The position numbers and the translations under genes were made by a program. 64,000 bases of DNA from Roseiarcus sp963835885. GTDB taxonomy: Bacteria; Pseudomonadota; Alphaproteobacteria; Rhizobiales; Beijerinckiaceae. The stretch spans positions 1 through 64,000 of the forward strand of contig CAWIHF010000003.1 of the NCBI GenBank assembly GCA_963835885.1. Reading direction: 5' to 3'. Below are positions 17,128 through 27,341 of the stretch, one piece after another. The notes beneath the pieces were generated by a model. It made no database searches, was not told the DNA's origin, and worked only from the letters and a program-made list of their open reading frames with translations. The first letter of the stretch is position 1, and each line of letters begins with the position of its first letter.

Positions 17128-18500
17128 ATGGCGGGGTTGGAGTTGAGCGACGAGGCTCTGGTTGCGGCTTTGCGATCGCATCCCGGTCTCCGGGAGCGGG
17201 TGGGCTCGATCGTGCTGGCGGTTGAAGGCGGCGGGGGCGAATTGAAGGAAGCCGACGCTGCGGAAGAGCGCATCGTGGATGAGATGCGTCTGATGGGACG
17301 GGAGGCGCTGCGCAGTTGGGCCGAGCGGCGGGTCGAGGCGACGGAGCGGGAGATTCGCCAACGACCTCAGATGCATCGCCAAGGTGAAAAAAACTCCGCT
17401 GGCATACGAAATTCGGCGAAATAGAAGTCCGGGAGCCGCAATATCGGTTCGGGACGCAACGGGTGCGTCCTTTCGTGCTCGGGGCGAAGGTGAGCCCGCT
17501 CGGATGTTCGCGACCGCTGCAGCGCGCCATCGTCGACTTCGCCGCCGATCAACCCTTCGCGCAAGCGCGCGCCAAGTTGCAGGAGCACTACGGCTTTGCG
17601 ATCGGCGAGAGCACGATCCAGCGGATCACGTTCGCCCACGCCGAGGCGATCTACGAAGCCGGCCGCCAGGATTGTGAAGTTCCGGAGGCGCCGGGCCTCA
17701 GCAAGCCGATCATCGTCGAGACGGACGGCGGCATGGTTCCGATCGTCGAACCTTGTCGCGAGGGGAAAGACAAGCGCAAGGGCAAGACGTTGTCCTGGCG
17801 GGAGGCGAAGCTGTCGCTGGCGCACGCGCAGGGGAGCCGGACGCCGGTCTATGCGGGCTCGATTGAGGGCGGGGTCGAAGAGGCCGGGCGTCAGATGCTT
17901 TCCTGCGCGGTTCGCGCCGGCTTCGGGGCGGGCTCACGGGTTCACGCGGTCGGCGACGGCGCGCCATGGATCGTCGGTCAAATCGAGCAGCAGTTCGGCG
18001 ACCAGGGTCGCTACTTGATTGATTTCTATCATGTTTGCGAATATCTGGCCGCCGCCTCAGCGGCAATCGCGCCCGATCCGGTCGCGCGCAGCCTCTGGAT
18101 GGAGACGCAAAAGGACGCGCTCAAGAGCGGGCGTCTCGACGCCGTCCTGCGGGCGCTCGCCGGACATTGCGAGCCTCCCGAGGTCGACGACGAGCGCGCG
18201 CCCGTGCGAACCTGCCATCGCTACCTCGGCGCCCGCGCCGGCCAATTGAACTATCGCCAGGCCTTGGCCGAAGGACTGCCCATCGGCTCGGGCGAGATCG
18301 AAAGCGCTCATCGCTACGTCGCCCAACAACGCCTCAAGCGGCCGGGCGCCTGGTGGCGCGTCGAACATGCCGAACACATGCTTGCCTTGCGGATAAACCG
18401 AATAAACGGCGATTGGGACGCCTACTGGAAAGCCCTCGCCCAACCCAGCTCCGCTGTCGCCAATGACAACTACCCGAAATCACTCCGCCGCACCGCCTGA
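17128..18500 (+). CDS. ISKra4-family transposase, two frames joined by a -1 shift
   Basis: The first frame (17128 onward) gives the N-terminus: VAALRSHPGLRERVGSIVLA and ERRVEATEREIRQRPQMHRQ. The catalytic part is in the -1 frame, beginning LRWHTKFGEIEVREPQYRFG and continuing to 18500. That part has PIIVETDGGMVPI (first Asp), VHAVGDGAPWI (second Asp), DFYHVCEYLA and LPIGSGEIESAHRY. The two frames meet at A-AAA-AAC (17388-17394), a classical -1 slippery heptamer. The fused product would be about 457 residues, normal for the family. A sequencing deletion is the alternative explanation. Confidence 0.85.
17387..17394 (+). promoter_or_regulatory. candidate -1 frameshift site in the transposase
   Basis: The zero-frame codons GAA AAA AAC contain A_AAA_AAC, which lets both tRNAs re-pair one base back. 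The catalytic domain continues in exactly the -1 frame. A run of seven A residues is also a common site of sequencing error. Confidence 0.45.
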
Positions 18501-18597
18501 TTGCATCACTTTGGATCGCACCCCTGGCGCGGGTTGCAGGCGGGGGTTTGCCGGGAAGTATGCTATCAATCTCTACCCAGTCCCCTTGGAGGCCGCC

Positions 18598-19212
18598 ATG
18601 CCGTTGCTTCGCCTTGCGCTGGCCGCCACGATCGCCTTATCGGCCGCGTCCGCCTTCGCGCAGAACCCGCCGTCCACGTCCGTGCGCGCGACCATCGAAA
18701 GCGTATCGACTGACGGCGCGAGCCTCACCGTGCGCACCCGCGCAGGCGAGCAGAAGACGATTCGTCTTAGCGCGAAGACCCGTGTGATCCTGGTCGTTCC
18801 CGCCTCGTTATCCGAGGTGAAGAAAGGCGACTTCATCGGCGTCGCGGCGCTGCCCGGCGAGGGCGGCGAACTGAAGGCGATCGAAGTGCATATTTTCCCC
18901 GAGGCGATGCGCGGGACCGGCGAGGGTTTCCGCAAATACGATCTCGCGTCCAACCAGCTCGATGACCAACGGCAATGTCGAGGCCAGGGTCGAACGGAGT
19001 GGACGGGCCCCAAGCTCACGGTGACCTACAAGGGCGGCGAGCAGACGATCGTCATCGGCCCAACAACGCCGGTCGTCGCCTTCGCGCCTGGCGCGCGCGA
19101 CGATCTCAAGCCCGAAGCGGCGATCATCGCGCGCGGCTCGCGTCAGGACGACGGCTCGGTCGACGCTGTGGCCATTCTCGTCGGCAAGGACGGGCTCGTT
19201 CCGCCGATGTGA
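18598..19212 (+). CDS. exported hypothetical protein
   Basis: A 204-residue protein with a signal peptide (LRLALAATIALSAASAFAQ). The start is the ATG at 18598 after GGAGG. The mature part is beta-rich and resembles a conserved rhizobial periplasmic family: VRATIESVSTDGASLTVRTR, KKGDFIGVAALPGEGGE, IEVHIFPEAMRGTGEG and the end ILVGKDGLVPPM. Residues near 120-140 (QLDDQRQCRGQGR) look out of register; another frame there reads SMTNGNVEARVER, as expected for the family. A pair of compensating indels is likely. Function is unknown. An ISKra4 element ends 73 bases upstream. Confidence 0.7.
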   Translation: MPLLRLALAATIALSAASAFAQNPPSTSVRATIESVSTDGASLTVRTRAGEQKTIRLSAKTRVILVVPASLSEVKKGDFIGVAALPGEGGELKAIEVHIFPEAMRGTGEGFRKYDLASNQLDDQRQCRGQGRTEWTGPKLTVTYKGGEQTIVIGPTTPVVAFAPGARDDLKPEAAIIARGSRQDDGSVDAVAILVGKDGLVPPM

Positions 19213-19302
19213 GGCGTTCGATGGTCGTCGAATGGCGGATTTGCGGCGAGTCGTGCATCCTGTGATAGCAGCGGAAACTCATTTCTTGGGGTTGAGGCGC
19301 AT

Positions 19303-21134
19303 ATGAGCACTGAGTCTGGCCACAACGAGGCCGAACGTTCGCCAGATACCAATTTTACTTTTGTTCTGATCAAGCCAACCCATTACGACGACCAGGGCTA
19401 TCCGATTCAATGGTTCCGCTCGGCTCTGCCGTCGAACACGCTTGCCTGCATGAACAGTCTCGCCGAGGACGCGCGCATCCGCGAGGTACTCGGCCCCGGG
19501 CGTCGATATCGCCATCGAAACCTATGACGAGACCAACCGCCGCGTCGTTCCGAGCCGCATCATTCGCGAGTTGCAGCGGCGCGGCGGACGCGCGCTGGTC
19601 GGCATCGTCGGGGTGCAGTCGAACCAGTATCCGCGCGCGATGGACATCGCCCGGCGGTTCCGCGCCGAGGGCGTGCAGGTCTGCATCGGCGGATTCCATG
19701 TCTCGGGCTGCATCGCCATGCTGCCGGAAATGCCCGCCGAATTGCGCGAGGCGCAAGCGCTCGGGATATCCCTGTTCGCCGGCGAAGCCGAGGAGCACCG
19801 GCTCGACGACGTGCTGCGCGACGCGTGGCGCGGCGAGATGAAGCCGCTCTACAATTTCATGGATCGAGCTTCCCTCGCTCGAGGGGGAGCCGGCGCCGAT
19901 CCTGCCGCGCAAGCACGTCGACGCGCACCTCCGGCACCTATTCCAGCATCGACCTCGGCCGCGGCTGCCCCTACCAGTGCTCGTTCTGCACCATCATCAA
20001 CGTGCAGGGACGCAAGAGCCGCTTCCGCACCCCCGACGATCTCGAGCAGATTATTCGCGCCAACAAGGCCCAGGGCATCGACCGGTTCTTCATCACCGAC
20101 GACAATTTCGCCCGCAACACCGACTGGGAAATCCTGCTCGACCGGGTCATCGAGCTCAAGGAGCGCGAGGGCATCCACGTGCGGCTTCACCATCCAGGTC
20201 GACACGCTCTGCCACAAAATTCCGAACTTCATCGAGAAGGCGACCAGGGCCGGCGTCAGGCGGGTGTTCATCGGCCTCGAGAACATCAACCCGGACAATC
20301 TCATCGCCGCCAAGAAGCGGCAGAACAAGATCACGGACTACCGTGTCATGCTGCAGAAGTGGCGCGAACACGGCGCCATGACCTACGCCGGCTACATCCT
20401 CGGCTTTCCGGCCGACACCAAGGAATCGATCCAGCGCGACATCGAGATCATCAAGCGCGAACTGCCGCTCGACATTCTCGAATTCTTCTTCCTGACGCCG
20501 CTGCCGGGCTCGGAGGATCACCGGACCCTGCTCAAGAAGGGGGTCTGGATGGACCCCGACATCAACAAATACGACCTCAACCACCGCGTCTCGCATCACT
20601 CAGAAAATGTCGGACGCGGAATGGGAGGAGGCCTACCGGGCGGCCTGGGACACTTTCTACACGCCCGAGCACATGCGGACGATTTTCAGGCGCGCCGCGG
20701 CGATCAAGAACGGCCGGCCGAAGCAGATCGCGAGCACGGTCATGTGGTTCAAACTGATGATCGACCACGAGGGCGTCCATCCGCTCGAAGGCGGGGCCTT
20801 CCGGCTCAAATTCCGCCGTGACCGCCGAGGCAACCTGCCGCTCGAATCGCCGTTCGTCTTCTATCCGCGCTACGCCGGCGGGATCGCGGTCAAGGCGGTT
20901 AAGTACCTCCGCTTCTTCCTCATGACGCGTCGCATCCTCAAAGAGGCGCTCGAGGCGCCCGACCGCTGGACCTACAGCGACCTCGCCATCGCGCCGCCGC
21001 GCGACGACGAATTCGAGGCGCTCGAACTCTATCACGCGACGACCGGCGGAGAAGCGGCGCTCGCCCGCAAGAAGCTCGGCGACAGCCTGCGCGAAACCGC
21101 CGCGGCGCGCGCGCCGGCCGCGGCGGCCGAGTAA
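19303..21134 (+). pseudogene. B12-binding radical SAM protein, four frameshifts
   Basis: A gene of about 610 codons spread over several frames. The N-terminal part (NFTFVLIKPTHYDDQGYPIQ, then LVGIVGVQSNQYPRAMDIAR and VCIGGFHVSG) is a cobalamin-binding-type domain. The radical SAM core follows with the cluster motif CPYQCSFC in SIDLGRGCPYQCSFCTIINV, then DDNFARNTDWEILLDRVIEL and RRVFIGLENINPDNL. A conserved C-terminal region runs to 21134. Shifts lie near 19500, 19870, 20185 and 20600. No internal piece is missing, so these may be consensus errors. The reaction is unknown; relatives include anaerobic-cyclase and methyltransferase types. Confidence 0.8.
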
Positions 21135-21175
21135 TCGGGCCTTCGCAGCGACGGGAGGCGACCGGAGCTCGCGTC

Positions 21176-22132
21176 ATGCTCGTCGATGGCAAGTGGACAG
21201 ACGCTTGGCAACCGGTTCAGGCGACCGACGCCCAGGGCGGCTTCGTCCGCCAGGCCTCGAGCTTCCGCAACTGGGTCACGCCCGACGGCGCCGCGGGTCC
21301 GACCGGCGCCGCCGGCTTTCGCGCCGAGAAGGGGCGCTATCATCTTTACGCCGCCTTGACCTGCCCGTGGGCGACCCGCGTCCTGATCGCCCGCAAGCTC
21401 AAGCGGCTGGAGGACGTCGTCTCAGTCTCGATCGTCGAGCCGGCGATGACCGACCAGGGCTGGCGGTTCGGCGACTATCCCGGGGCGACCCGCGATGCGG
21501 TCAACGGCGCGACCTATCTGCACGAGATCTACACCCGCGCCGACCCGCACTATACCGGCCGCGCCACCGTGCCGGCGCTGTGGGACAAACAGCGCGGCAC
21601 GATCGTCAACAACGAATCGGCTGAGCTTCTGCAGGATGTTCAACTCGGGCTTCGGCGCGCTCGCCGCCGGACCGCCCGACCTCTATCCGCCGGACCTCAG
21701 GATCTCGATCGACGCGCTCAACGACGAGATCTACCCCTTGCTCAACAACGGCGTCTATCGCGCCGGCTTCGCCACCACCCAGGCGGCCTATGAGGAGGCC
21801 TTCGCCGGCGTCTTCGCCATGCTCGACGCAAGCTGGAGAAACGGCTCGACTTCGGCCGCTATCTGTTCGGCGAGATCCTGACGGAGGCCGACATCCGCCT
21901 GTTCGTCACGCTCGCCCGCTTCGACGCCGCCTATTTCGGTCAGTTCAAGTGCAACCTGAGGCGGATCGCCGACTATCCGAAGCTCAGCGCCTATCTCGAG
22001 CGGCTCATGGCTCTGCCGGCCTTCCGCGAGACCTTTAGCCTCGACCACATCAAGCGCGGCTATTATTCGATCAAGAGCCTGAACCCGAGCCGGATCGTGC
22101 CCGTCGGTCCGGAGCTGGCCTGGGCGCGTTGA
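21176..22132 (+). pseudogene. glutathionyl-hydroquinone reductase (Xi-class GST), two frameshifts
   Basis: Glutathione-dependent reductase of the YqjG/PcpF type, expected to reduce glutathionyl-hydroquinones in the cytosol. The N-terminal half has RFRAEKGRYHLYAAL-type sequence and the catalytic cysteine in LTCPWATRVLIARKL, then YTGRATVPALWDKQ and IVNNES. The middle (MFNSGFGALAAGPPDLYPP, DEIYPLLNNGVYRAGFATTQ) is in a second frame from about 21640. The end (KRLDFGRYLFGEILTEADIR to VGPELAWAR) returns to the first near 21835. About 318 codons in total, a normal length. The second shift fits a lost C in GCC before AAG. Confidence 0.85.
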
Positions 22133-22228
22133 CCGCCGCCGTCGTCGCCGAGATGGCCAGACGATCCTTTTCGCCGCCGCCCGGCGGGGCCTGCTGGTTC
22201 TGCCACCGCAAGGCCGTATAAGGGAAGC

Positions 22229-22745
22229 TCAGAGATGCATCTTCCGTCGCAGCCAGTAGGCGAACGCCTGCGAGAGGTTCTGGACCCGACCTTGGTAGTG
22301 CCTGCTCCGGCAATGCCTGATCGGTCGGGTTCGCAATATAGGTCGATGTCGCCCGCAGTCTTGTCTGCCGCCCGTTCAGCCTCGCGACGCCCGTCATCGA
22401 GTCCGGGTCGGCGGGCCCACCCCCGCCGAGATAAATGGAGTTGATCCGCACGTTGAGCGTCGCCGCGCCGGGCGCGCCGGGGGCCATGCGTGAAGCCAGA
22501 GCCTGCGCGAACTGGCCGGGCAGCGCCTGCTGCGCCCAGGCGGCGGTCGGATTGCCGACCTGCGCCAGCAGCGGCGCGGTGTCGACGTCGATGGCGCCGA
22601 TGCGAATTCCCGGCGGAGGCGGCCCTGCCGCCGCCTGCGTCTGAACGGTGCCGGTCTGCGGCGCGTTGCAGGCGCTCACGGCGACTGCGATAAAGGCGGC
22701 GAGATTGGCCAGCACGGCGCGGCGCGTCAGAATATTGTCAAGCAT
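22229..22745 (-). pseudogene. lipoprotein, frameshifted near its end
   Basis: N-terminus MLDNILTRRAVLANLAAFIA then AVAVSAC, a lipobox with the acylated cysteine at about residue 26. The mature part is Pro/Ala-rich, with GIRIGAIDVDTAPLLAQVGN and a LNVRINSIYLGGGGPADPDS region. Near 22310 the frame slips. The likely true end reads VQNLSQAFAYWLRRKMHL and stops at 22229; the uninterrupted frame instead runs on to 22071, overlapping the GST gene. No known function; the protein is probably tethered to the inner or outer membrane. Confidence 0.65.
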
Positions 22746-22836
22746 TTGGATTTCCCCCGTTTGACGTCAGAATATCAGCGTCCCCTGCGTCCGCAACCGC
22801 GTGCCCGCGCGGCGCTTCGTGGACGACAGGCAAAAA

Positions 22837-23193
22837 CTATCGATCGGGGACAGGTTCATTCTGTCTTTGGCGGACGTCGCTCAAATCGCGTTCAAGGAAA
22901 TAATTGAGGAAGGTGCGGATCGCAGCAATCGCGGCGAGCCGTCCCACCTCTTCCCAGCTCGTGGTGACCGCGGTCATGAGAATATCGGCGGCGAGCTGGA
23001 AGGTGAGGCCAGCGACCAGCCAACGGCCGAGACGAAGCCAAGCGTCGCGCTTCACGTGGCCGTCGGACGACGCATACATCGTCCACAGGCCGCCGAAAAA
23101 CGCTTCGATCGCTCCAACAACGATAATGATCAGCGCCAGCCAGTCGATGACGGTGACCGCGAACTCAGTGGCGACGATCAGCCAGTCTCTCAC
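22837..23193 (-). CDS. DUF1622 family membrane protein
   Basis: A 118-residue protein with two to three membrane helices (VTVIDWLALIIIVVGAIEAF near the start and a second around WLVAGLTFQLAADILMTAV). The family block WEEVGRLAAIAAIRTFLNYF then FLERDL identifies DUF1622, whose function is unknown. Start is GTG at 23193 with GGGAGGGG upstream. It lies between the lipoprotein and a methyltransferase, all on the minus strand. Confidence 0.85.
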   Translation of the reverse strand: MRDWLIVATEFAVTVIDWLALIIIVVGAIEAFFGGLWTMYASSDGHVKRDAWLRLGRWLVAGLTFQLAADILMTAVTTSWEEVGRLAAIAAIRTFLNYFLERDLSDVRQRQNEPVPDR

Positions 23194-23314
23194 GGCCCCG
23201 GGCCCCTCCCGCGGATCTCATCCGCGCCTCCAATCGCCGGACTCGGCGAGCGGGCTCCGGACCCTGCATTCGCGTCCCGACCATCTGCAGGACGCCCTGT
23301 CCCGAACGCAGGCG

Positions 23315-24577
23315 TCAACGCACGCCTGTCGCGTCGAGCACGATCTGATCATACCGCCAAAGGCGCTCGATGAACTCGCGACCCTGGTCGACGTCCTCCG
23401 TTCTCGCGGCGCTCCGCAGAATGTCATCGACGGTGCGCTTGCCGTCAATGGCGGCGAATACGCGTTCCTGCGCTGAATTGATCGGCAGGGCGAGGGCAGG
23501 GTGGGGGTGCGCCCGATTGATCAGGACAGCCGAGGCGCCGGCAGGCAGTCGCTCGCGGACGACGAGGGTCCACGGCAGGCGCAGCGGAACATAGTTCCGC
23601 CAGGCTTCGCCGTCGAAGCCGATCGGTTGTCGTTCGCCAACTCGATCGTCGCGATAGGCGATAAAGTCGTGCTTGGTAATGGCGCCGCGCAGGAGCTCGA
23701 CCGCGGCGTGTTGCAAGGGTGGCGGCAGCGACGTCAGACGCGCGGCGTGCGGCATGGCGGCGATTGCCCCGCACTGCGGCAGGTACGGAGCTTGCTCGAA
23801 CCAGCGTGCGAAGGAGAACCCGCACCGCTCAAGCCAGGCATAGAGCTGCGGGACCGTATAGGCGCGATCGAGGGGGTGAAGCAATGCGTCGGCGAGCGCT
23901 TCGGGACGTCGGAAATCCTTCGCCTGTCTGGCTATTGTCGCGATCGGATGGTCGGGAGAGAGCGAGCCGATCGTGGCGCTGAGGTCTTGCAACTCCGCCT
24001 CAGTAGCCCGAACTCCGAGCAGGCGACAGTATTGCTGCATCATATAGAGGCCGGCGCGCCCATACGCCGCATAGACCATCACATGCAGGGCCCCGTCGGG
24101 CGCGAGCGCCTCGCGCAGCGATCGCAGCCCGAGATCGGGATCGGGCAGATGGTGCAAGACGCCGGTGCAGACGATCTCGTTGAAGACCCGGCCGAGTTTC
24201 CCGACCTCTTCGATCGCGAGCCGGCGCAGATCGAGGTTTCGCAAGCCGTATTTTCGCTGAAGGTCGCGGGTGTGGCTGAGGCTGGCTTGGCTGATGTCGA
24301 TCGCGGTGACTTGTGCTTCAGGCTCGCGCATCGCATGGAGCGCGGCCTGGGAAGTGCCACAGCCGGCGACCAGGATCTTTCGATCCGGCCGCGGCTTGTC
24401 CCTCGGCCAGAGCAGAAGCGACAGCGCCCGGCGGCGATCCGGGTTCCGATAGAGGTCGCGTTGGCGGTCAAGATTGCGCAGCGGCACCGGATAGGGGAGG
24501 TTCTCGTAAAAGGCGCGCACTTCCTCTGCCGGATCGAGGGGCCGCGACCGACTCGCTTCCGGCGAATCTGCGCCCAT
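23315..24577 (-). CDS. class I SAM-dependent methyltransferase
   Basis: About 420 residues, counted from the ATG at 24577, which follows GGGAGGAG; another ATG at 24613 lacks a good site. The Rossmann core has ILVAGCGTSQAALHAM (motif I), VTAIDISQASLSHTRD, LRRLAIEEVGKLGR, FNEIVCTGVLHHLPDPDLGL and APDGALHVMVYAAYGR. The start EEVRAFYENLPYPVPLRNLD is typical of a family in which the methyltransferase is followed by a long C-terminal domain of unknown role (about residues 210-420). The substrate is unknown. Confidence 0.8.
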   Translation of the reverse strand: MGADSPEASRSRPLDPAEEVRAFYENLPYPVPLRNLDRQRDLYRNPDRRRALSLLLWPRDKPRPDRKILVAGCGTSQAALHAMREPEAQVTAIDISQASLSHTRDLQRKYGLRNLDLRRLAIEEVGKLGRVFNEIVCTGVLHHLPDPDLGLRSLREALAPDGALHVMVYAAYGRAGLYMMQQYCRLLGVRATEAELQDLSATIGSLSPDHPIATIARQAKDFRRPEALADALLHPLDRAYTVPQLYAWLERCGFSFARWFEQAPYLPQCGAIAAMPHAARLTSLPPPLQHAAVELLRGAITKHDFIAYRDDRVGERQPIGFDGEAWRNYVPLRLPWTLVVRERLPAGASAVLINRAHPHPALALPINSAQERVFAAIDGKRTVDDILRSAARTEDVDQGREFIERLWRYDQIVLDATGVR

Positions 24578-24728
24578 CGGATGGGCTCCTCCCTTCTGGC
24601 AAGCAGTTGGCAAAACATGCCGACCTTGCTTTCATCGATGACGTGCTCGCCACCCGTCAGGTCGTCGGCTGGAGGCAAGAAGGCCGAGCGGCGCCCCAAG
24701 AACCTGCCGCTCGGCCCAATGATCCCGT

Positions 24729-26273
24729 TCAGTGCATTCCGGCGGCGGTCTCGTGCATCGCGGTCAGGGCCTGATCGAGCGTGAAGGTGTTCGGCTTCTG
24801 GATGGGCGGGAAGTCCTTGAAGGTCGCCGCCCATTGCGCCGCCACCGCCTGCGCGCCGTAGATCATCGGGATGTGATCGATGTACCACTCCCAATATGAA
24901 TTCGACGTCTGATCCGCGCGTTCAAAAGGATCGGTGCGCAGATTGAAGATCTTCGGCACCCTGAGCCGGGTGAAGGGCTCCGCCCACACCTGCAGCGTGC
25001 CGTGGCAGCGCTGCTCCATGAACACGACTTTCCAATTGTCGTACCGCATGCCGAGCACGTCGCCGTCGTCGCTCAGATACATGAAGAAATTGCGCGGACT
25101 CTTCTTTGCTTCGCCGGTGAGATAGGGCAGGAGGTTGTACGCGTCGAGATGGTTCTTATAGGTGCGCCCGATCGCCTGATAACCGGCCTTCAGCTTCTCA
25201 ATGATGTCCGGCTCGCCGGCCATGGCGAGAAACGTGGGGAACCAGTCGTGGTGCTGGACGATCTCGTTCGAGACCTGCCCCGGCTTGATCTTGCCCGGCC
25301 AGCGCACAACGAGGGGAATGCGGAAGGCGCCTTCCCAATTGGTGTTCTTTTCGCTGCGGAACGGCGTCATGGCGCCGTCCGGCCACGAATTCATGTGCGG
25401 GCCGTTGTCGGTCGAATACATGACGAACGTATTGTCGGCGATGCCGAGCTCGTCGAGACAATCGAGCGCCTGGCCGACGTTCTTGTCATGATCGATCATC
25501 GAGTCGTGGTAGGGCGACTGCCAGCGCCCAGCTTGTCCTATGCTCTCGGGCTTGGTGTGGGTCTTGAGATGCATATGGGTGGTGTTGAGCCAGACGAAGA
25601 ACGGCTTGCCCGCGTCTTTGGCCTTCTTCATAAATTCCTTGGCTCGCGCGACGAAATCGTCGTCGCAAGTCTCCATCCGCTTCTTCGTCAGCGGGCCGGT
25701 GTCCTCGATTTTCTGCTTGCCGACCCTGCCCCAGCGCGGCTCCTCAGTCGGATCGTCCGTATCGGTCGCAAAGGAATGCATGACGCCGCGTGGTCCGAAC
25801 ATCTTCTTGAAGTTCGGGAAGTCCTTCTCGTTGGGATAGTCGGGCAATTCCGGTTCTTCCTCGGCGTTAAGGTGATAGAGGTTGCCGTAGAATTCGTCGA
25901 ACCCGTGGTTGGTCGGCAGCATCGAGTTCAGGTCGCCGAGGTGGTTCTTGCCGAACTGGCCGGTCGCGTAACCCTGGTTCTTGAGGCAGGCGGCGATGGT
26001 GACGATCTTTTCATTCATGCCGACCGGCGCGGCCGGAATGCCGACCTTGGAGAGGCCGGTGCGATAGACGCTCTGTCCGGTGATGAAGGACGAGCGGCCC
26101 GCGGTGCAGGATTGTTCGCCGTAAGAATCGGTGAACAGCATGCCTTCCTTGGCGATGCGGTCGATATTGGGAGTCTGGTACCCCATGAGGCCGTGCGAAT
26201 AGCAACTCAGGTTCGCGATGCCGATGTCGTCACCCCAGATGACGAGGATGTTTGGCTTGTCGGATTTAGGCAT
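24729..26273 (-). CDS. arylsulfatase (type I sulfatase)
   Basis: A 514-residue sulfatase hydrolysing sulfate esters. The second ATG (26273) is chosen because TAGGAG lies six bases upstream; the first ATG overlaps that site. Metal ligands are in NILVIWGDDIG (D15, D16). The formylglycine motif CTAGR (Cys56) fits C-x-A/P-x-R and needs oxidation by a formylglycine-generating enzyme. DNGPHMNSWPDG supplies the late metal ligands. No signal peptide is visible, so it may act in the cytoplasm or leave by another route. It is the last gene of the operon that also encodes its likely maturase (27338-28324). Confidence 0.92.
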   Translation of the reverse strand: MPKSDKPNILVIWGDDIGIANLSCYSHGLMGYQTPNIDRIAKEGMLFTDSYGEQSCTAGRSSFITGQSVYRTGLSKVGIPAAPVGMNEKIVTIAACLKNQGYATGQFGKNHLGDLNSMLPTNHGFDEFYGNLYHLNAEEEPELPDYPNEKDFPNFKKMFGPRGVMHSFATDTDDPTEEPRWGRVGKQKIEDTGPLTKKRMETCDDDFVARAKEFMKKAKDAGKPFFVWLNTTHMHLKTHTKPESIGQAGRWQSPYHDSMIDHDKNVGQALDCLDELGIADNTFVMYSTDNGPHMNSWPDGAMTPFRSEKNTNWEGAFRIPLVVRWPGKIKPGQVSNEIVQHHDWFPTFLAMAGEPDIIEKLKAGYQAIGRTYKNHLDAYNLLPYLTGEAKKSPRNFFMYLSDDGDVLGMRYDNWKVVFMEQRCHGTLQVWAEPFTRLRVPKIFNLRTDPFERADQTSNSYWEWYIDHIPMIYGAQAVAAQWAATFKDFPPIQKPNTFTLDQALTAMHETAAGMH

Positions 26274-26370
26274 TTCCATCTCCTACCCTTGATCTCCACT
26301 GGACGATGTGATCCCGGCGCGCTGATGCCGGGAGCGCGGAACAACAATTCGATTTCGGCCAAGCACCTCC

Positions 26371-26820
26371 CTATCCGAACGGTCCGATCTGGAACTCCAT
26401 GCTGACGATCGCGGCGACGCCGACGAAGAGCAGGAGAAGCGCCGTAATCAAGGTCAGCGACACCGGAAAGACAGTCTCGCCATGAATGAGGCCTTCCTCC
26501 CTCATCAACTCCCGCAAGCCGCGAATGCCGAGCATGAACTGCACGTGATAGCCGATGCCGAGCACCAGCATGACAATCCCGAGCCCGACCAACGCGATCC
26601 CGAAGTGACGCGGCGCTGCGGCCCTGGTTATGACGTCCTGTTCGCGCAGCCGCTGGAAGAACTGGTAGATCGTAAAGCCGAAGCCGATCAACGAGAGCGC
26701 CGTGCGGATGACCGCCATCAGGGTGCGATCCTCGGCCAGGCGGGTGCGCTGAAACGCCATGCCGGTGCGGCGCGACGCGAGTTCGGTGTTGACGTCGAAT
26801 TTGACATCGGGGGTCGCCAT
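26371..26820 (-). CDS. DUF202 family membrane protein
   Basis: A 149-residue protein with the family start NTELASRRTGMAFQRTRLAE followed by DRTLMAVIRTALSLIGFGF. Three membrane helices are evident (around residues 38-60, 78-100 and 118-140). DUF202/YidH proteins are small inner-membrane proteins of unknown function. The ATG is at 26820 with GGAGCG upstream. It lies 23 bases after the upstream membrane-protein gene and about 97 bases before the sulfatase, so it is part of that operon. Confidence 0.85.
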   Translation of the reverse strand: MATPDVKFDVNTELASRRTGMAFQRTRLAEDRTLMAVIRTALSLIGFGFTIYQFFQRLREQDVITRAAAPRHFGIALVGLGIVMLVLGIGYHVQFMLGIRGLRELMREEGLIHGETVFPVSLTLITALLLLFVGVAAIVSMEFQIGPFG

Positions 26821-26843
26821 TGGGGGCGCTCCGGTCGGTTGGG

Positions 26844-27341
26844 TCAAGGGGACGCCGGCCGGGCGATCCAATGCCGGGCAATTCGTGCGAAAGGCCCACG
26901 CAACAGGAGATAGGGAAGAAAAGCCAGCAGAAGTGCGATCAGCGCCGCTTGGACCGGAAAAAATGCGCCCAGAACGGTCCATTGGTAGATGATGTCCATG
27001 ACCACGCCAAGGATCAGGATTCGCGCGGTCGAGACGATCCCCTCCCACAGGCGTTCGCTACGGTCCTCGGCGCCGCGCGCGATCGCCCAAAAATAGGGCG
27101 TCCGGCCTAGCCGCGCGTCTCCCAAGCCGTCGCGCAGCGCGGCGATGGCCGCCATCGCCGGCTGAAGGATGAATCGAAACGTCATTGGACCGCCCGGCCG
27201 CTCCAGAAGATCGCGCCACAGGCGATCGAAATTCTCCGCAGTGACCCCATACCAGACAACCCCGAGTGCGATCAGTCCGACGATCAGCAAGAGCGCCAGC
27301 CGTGCGACAAAGAGTTGGCCTTTCGATGGCAAATCGATCAA
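26844..27341 (-). CDS. hypothetical membrane protein in the sulfatase operon
   Basis: A 165-residue protein. No ATG is available. The likely start is the TTG at 27341, which overlaps the stop of the formylglycine-generating enzyme in TTGA, a sign of translational coupling. Membrane helices are seen near the N-terminus (LFVARLALLLIVGLIALGVV) and in the C-terminal half (around ILILGVVMDIIYQWTVLGAF and VQAALIALLLAFLPYLLLRG). I do not recognise a named family. Its place between a maturase and the sulfatase suggests a membrane or transport role in the same pathway. Confidence 0.65.
   Translation of the reverse strand: MIDLPSKGQLFVARLALLLIVGLIALGVVWYGVTAENFDRLWRDLLERPGGPMTFRFILQPAMAAIAALRDGLGDARLGRTPYFWAIARGAEDRSERLWEGIVSTARILILGVVMDIIYQWTVLGAFFPVQAALIALLLAFLPYLLLRGPFARIARHWIARPASP

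Larger units (their letters stand above)
17065..18524 (+). mobile_element. ISKra4-family insertion sequence
   Basis: A 1460-bp element with inverted ends GGGGTGCGATTCAAATCGAT and GGGGTGCGATCCAAAGTGAT (about 19 of 23 matching over the full repeat). It is flanked by an exact 8-bp target duplication TGGCGCGG (17057-17064 and 18525-18532). It inserted in the space upstream of the periplasmic protein gene at 18598, so it may separate that gene from its promoter. Confidence 0.9.

Noticed and set aside
23993..24894. Alternative minus-strand frame overlapping the methyltransferase start
   Set aside because: Arg/Ser-rich shadow frame; the overlapping frame has all methyltransferase motifs.
25002..26405. 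Long plus-strand open frame opposite the sulfatase
   Set aside because: Antisense shadow; no recognisable motif and no ribosome site.
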